Source of the DNA: Caulobacteraceae bacterium
GTDB taxonomy: Bacteria; Pseudomonadota; Alphaproteobacteria; Caulobacterales; Caulobacteraceae
Direction: 5' to 3'
NCBI GenBank assembly: GCA_027487945.1
Contig: JAIYCQ010000011.1
Coordinates: 84,933-148,932, forward strand
DNA length: 64,000 bases
In this document: piece after piece, positions 58,375-64,000 of the stretch
Position numbering within the stretch: the stretch's first letter is position 1
How the letters are laid out: the number at the start of each line of letters is the position of its first letter
Position numbers and translations under genes: made by a program
The notes under the pieces: generated by a model
What the model was told of the DNA's origin: nothing
Seen by the model: only the letters and a program-made list of their open reading frames with translations
Databases searched by the model: none

Positions 58375-58519
58375 GGCCCTGCGTGGTTCGACACGCTCGG
58401 AGTTCATCCTCGGGCCGACCTGCGGTCGGACCCGGGGGCGCTGCTCACCACGACGTCGAAGGGCGCGCCCCCGCACGTCATCCTGAGCAGCCTCGCAGCG
58501 GCGTGTCGAAGGACGCACC
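58375..58519. repeat. Palindromic intergenic repeat, copy 2
   Basis: This copy begins CCCTGCGTGGTTCGACACGC and ends GCGTGTCGAAGGACGCACC, with inner arms TGCTCACCACGACG and CGTCATCCTGAGCA, the same arms as 53780-53881. The centre is longer, with an extra GC-rich insert including CCGACC-TGC-GGTCGG. It begins right after the hydrolase stop codon. Confidence 0.75.
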
Positions 58520-58600
58520 GGCGCGCCGCCCGTTTGACTCCCCCGAGGGCAACGATAGTCTCAAGAGAACAACGATAACAAACGCTCCAGGAACCCGACC

Positions 58601-60472
58601 ATGACCCCCGCCGATGGTGCGGCGCCCGCCGCCGTGTCCGCTTCCAAGGTTCCCTTCAAGCCGCTGCCGCAGAAGGGGCCCGATGTCACGGTCGAACGCC
58701 GCGCGGACGGCTCGATCCTCGTCCGCTCCAACCACGCGCCGGGCGAAGGCCCCCGCTCCATCGCCCATCTGCTGCGCGACAAGGCGCTGGCCCACCCCGA
58801 CCGGCCGTGGATGAAGCAGCGCGAGCCCGGCCATGGGCCCTGGCGCCAGGTCACCTACGGCGAGGGCCTGCGCGCGGCCGAAGGCATCGCCCAGTGGCTG
58901 CTGGCGCGCGGCCTGACCGGCGCCGACAGCGTCATGGTCCTGTCGGCCAACTCCATCGAGCACGCCCTGGTCATGCTGGGCTGCTACACCGCCGGCGTGC
59001 CGGTGGCGCCGATCAGCCCGGCCTACAGCCTGATCTCGTCCGACCACGCCAAGCTGAAGCACTGTGCGGCCGTGGTGCGGCCCAGGGTCGTCTTCGCCCA
59101 GGCCGGCGCCATGTTCGAGCGGGCCTTCCAGACCCTGCGCGAGGTCGATCCCGGCCTGGTGTTCGTGACCGCCGACGGGGAGGGCGAGGGGGCCGTTCCG
59201 CTGGCCGACCTGCTCGCCACCGAGCCGGGTCCCGGCGTCGAGGCCGCGCGCGAGACGCTCGGTCACGCCACCGTCGCCAAGTACCTGTTCACCTCCGGCT
59301 CGACCGGCATGCCCAAGGGTGTGCCCCAGACCTTCGGCATGATGGCCGCGACCATCGCCGGGGGTGAGGGACTGCGCGCCGAGGAGGCGGATCCGGACGT
59401 CATCCCCCAGAGCCTGGAGTGGATGCCCTGGAGCCACATCAGCGCCGGCAACATCGGCTTCAACGGCGTGCTGTGGGGCGGCGGCACCGTTCACCTGGAC
59501 GAGGGCAAACCCATCCCCGGCATGTTCGAGACCACGATCAAGAACCTCTATGAGGTCTCGCCGATGGTCTTCGGCTCGGCCCCGATCGCCTTCGGCATGC
59601 TGGCCGAGGCCATGGAGCGCGACCCGGTCCTTCGGGCCTCGTTCTTCAGGAACCTGCGCTACATGGGCTACGGCGGCGCGACGCTCTCGAACGACGTCAA
59701 CGAGCGACTGCAGGCGCTGGCCATCGCCGAAACGGGCCAGCGGATCCCGCTGACCACGATGTACGGGGCGACCGAGACCCAGGGCGTCACCGTCACCCAC
59801 TGGGCGACCGAGCAGGTCGGCCTGGTCGGGCTGCCCGTGCCGGGCGTCACCATCAAGCTGGTGCCCAACGGGACCAAGTACGAGGTCCGGGTGAAGGGGC
59901 CGACCGTCACCACCGGCTATCACAACGACCCGGAGAAGACGGCCGCGGCCTTCGACGAGGAAGGTTTCTACAAGCTGGGCGACGCCGCGAAGTTCCTGGA
60001 TGACAACGATCCCGCCCAGGGCATGGTCTTCGACGGTCGCGTGACCGAGGATTTCAAGCTCGACAGCGGCACCTGGGTCAGCGTCGGCACCCTGCGGCCG
60101 GATCTGGTCGCCGCCTGCAGTCCCTGGGTTATGGACGCGGTGATCTGCGGCCAGGACAAGCCGTTCATCGGCGCCCTGTTCTGGCCCTCGATGGCCGGGA
60201 TGCAGACTCTGGCCGCCGACACCGGGCCGGGGACGCCGATCGAGAAGCTGACGGCGCTCCTTTCGGAGAAACTGGCGGCATTCAACGCCACGGCGGGCGG
60301 GTCCTCCCGACGGGTCGGTCGTTTCGTGATCATGACTGAGCCGCCGTCGATCGACGCGGGCGAGATCACCGACAAGGGCTATGTGAACCAACGGGCCACG
60401 CTCGAGCGGCGTGACGCCCTCGTTCAGGGCCTCTACGCCACCCCGCCGGCCGGCGGCGTGGTCACGGTCTGA
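58601..60472 (+). CDS. Feruloyl-CoA synthetase-like ligase
   Basis: A 623-residue adenylate-forming enzyme, longer than the other ligases here and typical of feruloyl-CoA synthetases, which turn ferulate or other hydroxycinnamates into CoA thioesters. LFTSGSTGMPKGVPQT (P-loop), WMPWSHISAGNIGFNGVLWGGGTVHLDEG, TMYGATETQGVT and FDGRVTEDFKLDSGTWVSVG are characteristic of this branch. The next gene overlaps its stop by one base. No enoyl-CoA hydratase/vanillin-forming gene is in the window, so the rest of the ferulate route is elsewhere, or the substrate differs. Confidence 0.87.
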   Translation: MTPADGAAPAAVSASKVPFKPLPQKGPDVTVERRADGSILVRSNHAPGEGPRSIAHLLRDKALAHPDRPWMKQREPGHGPWRQVTYGEGLRAAEGIAQWLLARGLTGADSVMVLSANSIEHALVMLGCYTAGVPVAPISPAYSLISSDHAKLKHCAAVVRPRVVFAQAGAMFERAFQTLREVDPGLVFVTADGEGEGAVPLADLLATEPGPGVEAARETLGHATVAKYLFTSGSTGMPKGVPQTFGMMAATIAGGEGLRAEEADPDVIPQSLEWMPWSHISAGNIGFNGVLWGGGTVHLDEGKPIPGMFETTIKNLYEVSPMVFGSAPIAFGMLAEAMERDPVLRASFFRNLRYMGYGGATLSNDVNERLQALAIAETGQRIPLTTMYGATETQGVTVTHWATEQVGLVGLPVPGVTIKLVPNGTKYEVRVKGPTVTTGYHNDPEKTAAAFDEEGFYKLGDAAKFLDDNDPAQGMVFDGRVTEDFKLDSGTWVSVGTLRPDLVAACSPWVMDAVICGQDKPFIGALFWPSMAGMQTLAADTGPGTPIEKLTALLSEKLAAFNATAGGSSRRVGRFVIMTEPPSIDAGEITDKGYVNQRATLERRDALVQGLYATPPAGGVVTV

Positions 60473-61416
60473 TGGAGATGACGACGATGACGATGGATCC
60501 CGGCTTCCGCGCGCTGCTCGATGCGACCAATGCGGTCGAGATGCCGCCGCTCAGCAGCCTGCCGCCCGCCATGATCCGGGAGGGCTATCGCGCCCAGCGG
60601 GTCGGGGTCGACGCCGGCGCCCCCACTGATCTGGACGTTCGCGACCTCGAGGTCGGCGGCGGCGGCGGGCCTCTGAAGGCGCGTCTCTATACGCCGAAAG
60701 GCGCTCCGGCGACCGGTCCGGGGATCGTCTACTTCCATGGCGGCGGCTTCGTGATCGGCGATCTCGACAGCCACGACAGCTTCCTGCGACGGCTGGCGGC
60801 GGCGTCCGGCGTGCGGGTGCTGTCGGTCGACTACCGACTGGCGCCGGAGCACCCGTTCCCGGCGGCTCACGACGACGCCCTGGCCTCGCTGCGCTGGGCC
60901 TTCGACCATGCGGGCGAGATCGGTTTCGATGCCGCCCGCATCGCCGTCGGGGGCTGTTCGGCGGGCGGCAACCTGTCGGCCAGCGTGGCGCTGGACCTGC
61001 GGGGCGACCCGGAGCGGAGGCTGGCCTTCCAGCTGCTGCTTTATCCCGCCACCGCCATGAACCAGGACACCGCCTCGCGCCGGGACCTGGCGACCGGCCA
61101 CCTGCTGACCGCGGAAGTCATGGAGTGGTTCGGCAATCACCTTGCCGCCGCCGGCCATGCCGAGCAGGCTCGGGCCGAGCCGGTTCACGCCGACCTGGCC
61201 GGCGTCGCCCCGGCCCTGGTCGTCACCGCCGGCTTCGATCCTCTGAAGGACGAGGGAATGGCCTACGCCGCGGCGCTGAACGCCGCCGGGGTCAAGGCCG
61301 AGCATGTGGAGTACGCGGCCTTCGTCCACGACTTCTACACCCTGTCCCCGTTCTGCGCCGGCGTGCCCGCGGCGATCGAGGAGACGGGGGCGAAGCTGAA
61401 GGCCGCCCTCGCCTGA
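60472..61416 (+). CDS. Alpha/beta hydrolase, HSL-family esterase
   Basis: A 314-residue esterase of the hormone-sensitive lipase family. YFHGGGFVIGDLDSHD is the HGGG oxyanion motif, Ser163 in GGCSAGGN is the nucleophile (Cys stands at the usual Asp position before it), and GFDPLKDEG with VHDFYTL give the acid and His. Start ATG 60472 shares one base with the previous stop (TGATG); ATG 60478 and 60487 are alternatives. Coupling to the synthetase suggests it frees the acid from an ester, for example a feruloyl ester. That role is inference. Confidence 0.9.
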   Translation: MEMTTMTMDPGFRALLDATNAVEMPPLSSLPPAMIREGYRAQRVGVDAGAPTDLDVRDLEVGGGGGPLKARLYTPKGAPATGPGIVYFHGGGFVIGDLDSHDSFLRRLAAASGVRVLSVDYRLAPEHPFPAAHDDALASLRWAFDHAGEIGFDAARIAVGGCSAGGNLSASVALDLRGDPERRLAFQLLLYPATAMNQDTASRRDLATGHLLTAEVMEWFGNHLAAAGHAEQARAEPVHADLAGVAPALVVTAGFDPLKDEGMAYAAALNAAGVKAEHVEYAAFVHDFYTLSPFCAGVPAAIEETGAKLKAALA

Positions 61417-61453
61417 GCGCCGGCCCTCGATACCCACCGCATCAGGCGCAACG

Positions 61454-61486
61454 AAAAAGGGCGGCCCGGATTGCTCCGGGCCGCCC
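61454..61486 (-). terminator. Intrinsic terminator of the TonB-dependent receptor gene
   Basis: GGGCGGCCCGGA and TCCGGGCCGCCC pair perfectly over 12 bases around TTGC. Read on the minus strand the hairpin is followed by TTTTTCG, the proper T-run after the receptor stop. On the + strand the run is absent, so it mainly serves the receptor, though it may also stop the esterase transcript. Confidence 0.88.
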
Positions 61487-61511
61487 CATTCGTTTGTGGC
61501 GCTCGTCAGTC

Positions 61512-63911
61512 CTAGAACTTGGCCCGCAGGGTGACGCCGTAGGTGCGCGGCGCGCCCATGAAGGCGTTCAGCGCGTTGACGGTGGGCAGGGCCCCCGGCG
61601 TGGCGCTGGTGACGTTCTGCAGCGGCGCGTCGAACACGACCTGGTAGTAGTCCTCGTCGGTCAGGTTCTGACCCCAGAGTTCCAGCGACCAGCGCTCGTC
61701 CTTGGTCCCGAAGGCGACCCGGCCGTTCAGCAGGGTGAGGTCTTCCTGGATCTTGAGCGGGTTCAGGTCCGAGCCAGTGTTGTACTCGGTCGTGAACTTG
61801 GCGCTCAGGCTGGTGCGGACGGTGAAGTTCTCGCCCAGGTCACGCTCGTAGCTGCCCGAGAACGAGCCCGACCACAGCGGGGCGAACGACATGTTGTTGC
61901 CCGGGAGCAGCAGCGAGGCGCCGGTCGGAACCTTGAACTCGCCGTACTCGGTGTCGGCGAAGGTCACGCCGCCCTGGAAGCGCAGGCCCTCAACCGGCGA
62001 GAACCACACGAAGTCGGCGTCGAAGCCGCTCGAGTTCACTTCCGGGATCGAGGTGACGATGAAGCTGACGCCGGTGAAGGCGTTGAGCTGGAAGCCTTCG
62101 TAGTTCTGCACGAAGGCCGACAGGTTCAGCAGCAGCGAGCGGTCGAACAGGGTGCTCTTCAGACCGGCTTCATAGCTGTCCACGAACTCGGCTTCGAACG
62201 AGGTGTCCGGGTTCAGGGTGAAGTACGGCGCGACCGTGGCCGAGACCAGGGTGCGGGCGCGGTCGAGGTTGAAGCCGCCGGCCTTGTAGCCGCGGGCGTA
62301 GGAGACATAGCCCATCAGGTTCGGGTTGAACCGGTAGGCCAGCTTGGCGGTGCCGCTCCATTCCTTCTCGGTGCGCGCCTGCTTGTTGTCGGCATTGTTG
62401 AAGTTGGAGTCGGTCCACGGCACGCAGAGGCTGAACGCGAAGCAGGGCAGGCCGGTTCCCAGGTTGTTGTACTGGGTCTCCAGCGTCTTCTCTTCGCGGG
62501 TGTAGCGAAGGCCGACGGTCAGTTCGAGCGCTTCCGTGATCTCGAAGGAGTTGTTGGTGAAGAACGCGAGGCTCTCGGACTCCTGCTCGTGCTGGTCGTT
62601 CTGGCCGGTGCCCGAGATGTAGTAGGTGCCCGGCAGGGCGTTCTGGGTCGCGCCGTTGGAGGCGACGAGGCTGAAGTAGGAGCGGTAGTCATCGCCGAAC
62701 AGCAGCGTCTGGCCGGTGCTGAGCTTTTCCTTGGCGGCGAACATGCCGACGAGCCAGTTGAGGCGGTCGGTCTGGCCGGCCAGGCGGAACTCCTGGCTGA
62801 ACTGTTCGAACTGCACGAAGTTGCGGCCGTCGGTCGGGCGGTACCAGATGTCCGCCGACGAGAAGTCGCTGTCCTGGGCGCTCAGGTTGTAGAATTCGCG
62901 CCAGGCGGTGACCGAGGTCAGCGTGGCTTCGTTCAGCCAGGGCGTGTCCCAGGTGACTTCGGCCGACAGGCCCTTGTCTTCGATTTCCTGCGTGGTGTCG
63001 CGGTTGGAGTAGGCGATGCGCGCGGTCGGATCGAGCGGGTTCAGGACGCCGGTGTCGGAGGTCGACAGGGTGTCGATGAAGCCCTGACGGACCGGGTTGC
63101 GGACAGTGGCGACAGCGGCGCAGCAGACTTCATCGCGCTTGGTGTAGTCGGCGATCACGCGGATATCGATCGTGTCGGTCGGCGTGGCCAGCAGCTGGCC
63201 GCGGACGCTGTAGAAGTTCTGGTTGGCGTCCTCGGTGTTGGTGCGCGGACCGTCACCGGTGCGGACATCGTACAGGCCGTCGCGTTCGCGCTTCACCACG
63301 AACAGGCGGCCGGCGAGCTTGTCTTCGATGATCGGGCCGGTGACCGACGCGGCGGCGCCCAGCTGGCCGTAGTTGCCGGCCGTCAGTTCACCTTCGGCGC
63401 CGAAGGTGAAGGAGGGCTGCTTGGTGATGACGTTGATGACGCCGGCCGAGGTGTTCTTGCCGAACAGCGTGCCTTGCGGGCCCTTCAGGACCTCGATGCG
63501 TTCCATTTCGCCCAGGTCGCCGAAGCCGACGCCGTTGCGGGGGCGGTAGACGCCGTCGATCACGACGCCGACCGAGCTTTCCAGGCCGGGGTTGTCGCCC
63601 ACGGTGCCGACGCCGCGGATGCGGGCGGTCGTGACCGTTTCGCTCGAGGTCGAGGTGACCAGCAGGCCGGGGGTGAGAACCGTCAGGTCCTTGATGTCCT
63701 TGATGCCGGCGTCTTCGAGCTGCTGCTCGCTGACGGCGGTCACGACGATCGGCACGTCCTGAAGGCTCTGTTCGCGCTTCTGGGCGGTGACGATGATGGC
63801 GTCGACGGTGGCGCCGTCGGTTTCAGTGTCCTGGGCGTAAGCCGCGCCAGCAACCAGCGACGACAGCACGACGGCGGACGCCGACGCGCGAAGCATTTGA
63901 GAGAAACGCAT
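61512..63911 (-). CDS. TonB-dependent receptor
   Basis: A 799-residue outer-membrane receptor that imports a large or scarce ligand with energy from TonB-ExbBD. The signal peptide MLRASASAVVLSSLVAGAAYA is followed by AIIVTAQKREQSLQDVPIVVTAV, the TonB-box/plug start, LTVLTPGLLV and GVGTVGDNPGLESSVGVVIDGVYRPRNGVGFGDLGEMERIEVLKGPQGTLFGKN-type plug motifs in short form, then a beta-barrel ending in RTYGVTLRAKF with the terminal Phe. The style is that of sphingomonad and Caulobacter receptors for organic substrates rather than siderophores; ligand unknown. ATG 63911 follows ACAGGA. Confidence 0.93.
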   Translation of the reverse strand: MRFSQMLRASASAVVLSSLVAGAAYAQDTETDGATVDAIIVTAQKREQSLQDVPIVVTAVSEQQLEDAGIKDIKDLTVLTPGLLVTSTSSETVTTARIRGVGTVGDNPGLESSVGVVIDGVYRPRNGVGFGDLGEMERIEVLKGPQGTLFGKNTSAGVINVITKQPSFTFGAEGELTAGNYGQLGAAASVTGPIIEDKLAGRLFVVKRERDGLYDVRTGDGPRTNTEDANQNFYSVRGQLLATPTDTIDIRVIADYTKRDEVCCAAVATVRNPVRQGFIDTLSTSDTGVLNPLDPTARIAYSNRDTTQEIEDKGLSAEVTWDTPWLNEATLTSVTAWREFYNLSAQDSDFSSADIWYRPTDGRNFVQFEQFSQEFRLAGQTDRLNWLVGMFAAKEKLSTGQTLLFGDDYRSYFSLVASNGATQNALPGTYYISGTGQNDQHEQESESLAFFTNNSFEITEALELTVGLRYTREEKTLETQYNNLGTGLPCFAFSLCVPWTDSNFNNADNKQARTEKEWSGTAKLAYRFNPNLMGYVSYARGYKAGGFNLDRARTLVSATVAPYFTLNPDTSFEAEFVDSYEAGLKSTLFDRSLLLNLSAFVQNYEGFQLNAFTGVSFIVTSIPEVNSSGFDADFVWFSPVEGLRFQGGVTFADTEYGEFKVPTGASLLLPGNNMSFAPLWSGSFSGSYERDLGENFTVRTSLSAKFTTEYNTGSDLNPLKIQEDLTLLNGRVAFGTKDERWSLELWGQNLTDEDYYQVVFDAPLQNVTSATPGALPTVNALNAFMGAPRTYGVTLRAKF

Positions 63912-64000
63912 TTCCTGTCCCGTAATTGTTGCGCTGGTGGGGAGCCCGCGCGGTTTGCGGTGCAACAATGGCGGCCTCCCGGCCCCCGTACATGCACCGG

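Noticed and set aside
58478..60391. 637-codon open frame antisense to the feruloyl-CoA synthetase gene
   Set aside because: Composition is repetitive Gly/His/Arg/Leu with no recognisable motif, while the + strand frame has a complete ligase.

Overview
The window is 64 kb of very GC-rich, densely coding chromosomal DNA from an aerobic, heterotrophic alphaproteobacterium. I favour Caulobacteraceae (Phenylobacterium or Caulobacter-like), inferred from the TonB-dependent receptor type, the MarR/OmpR-type regulator/histidine kinase block next to ilvE, the ubiK-ybjN-proC and lgt-midA-pgeF blocks and the many acyl-CoA enzymes. No phage, insertion sequence or CRISPR array is visible.

Region 1 (1-13 kb) is a lipid or hydrocarbon catabolic island. 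It has an aldehyde dehydrogenase, two pairs of acyl-CoA dehydrogenases, an MFS transporter, an acyl-CoA ligase, a TetR regulator, a CYP153-type terminal hydroxylase and an APH-like kinase. Two matching inverted repeats, one before the ligase operon and one before the P450, suggest joint control by the TetR protein. msrA, tRNA-Ser(GGA), a truncated DUF1214 gene and another acyl-CoA ligase follow.

Region 2 (15.5-29 kb) holds an AttH-like protein with its ABC transporter, then a tightly overlapping five-gene operon: TIM-barrel isomerase, Gfo/Idh/MocA oxidoreductase, hydroxypyruvate isomerase-like enzyme, GMC dehydrogenase with an Fe-S cysteine motif, and a second TIM-barrel isomerase. A divergent sodium:solute symporter stands opposite. 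This looks like an oxidative sugar or glycoside pathway through 3-keto intermediates and is the best candidate here for an undescribed system. A KgtP-like transporter and small proteins (DUF599, DUF3309, YegP, DUF983) follow.

Region 3 (30-46 kb) is mostly housekeeping: an L,D-transpeptidase with a DUF882 peptidase-like protein, a three-gene 2-oxoacid oxidoreductase with its own NAD(P)H-type flavoprotein, manC, pgeF-midA-lgt, ubiK-ybjN-proC, and a histidine kinase, response regulator and MarR regulator.

Region 4 (46-64 kb) has ilvE, a TPR protein, a pterin block (26-residue membrane protein, FolM-like reductase, folB, and a gene that seems to start at CTG), NUDIX and SMP-30 proteins, a second aldehyde dehydrogenase, an acyl-CoA ligase, a ParE toxin with two tandem related antitoxins, a GNAT acetyltransferase, an epoxide hydrolase-like enzyme, feruloyl-CoA synthetase with an HSL-type esterase, and a TonB-dependent receptor. 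Two copies of a palindromic intergenic repeat lie at 53.8 and 58.4 kb. Several start sites were moved from the longest open frame to a downstream codon with a good ribosome binding site or conserved N-terminus; each entry says so.
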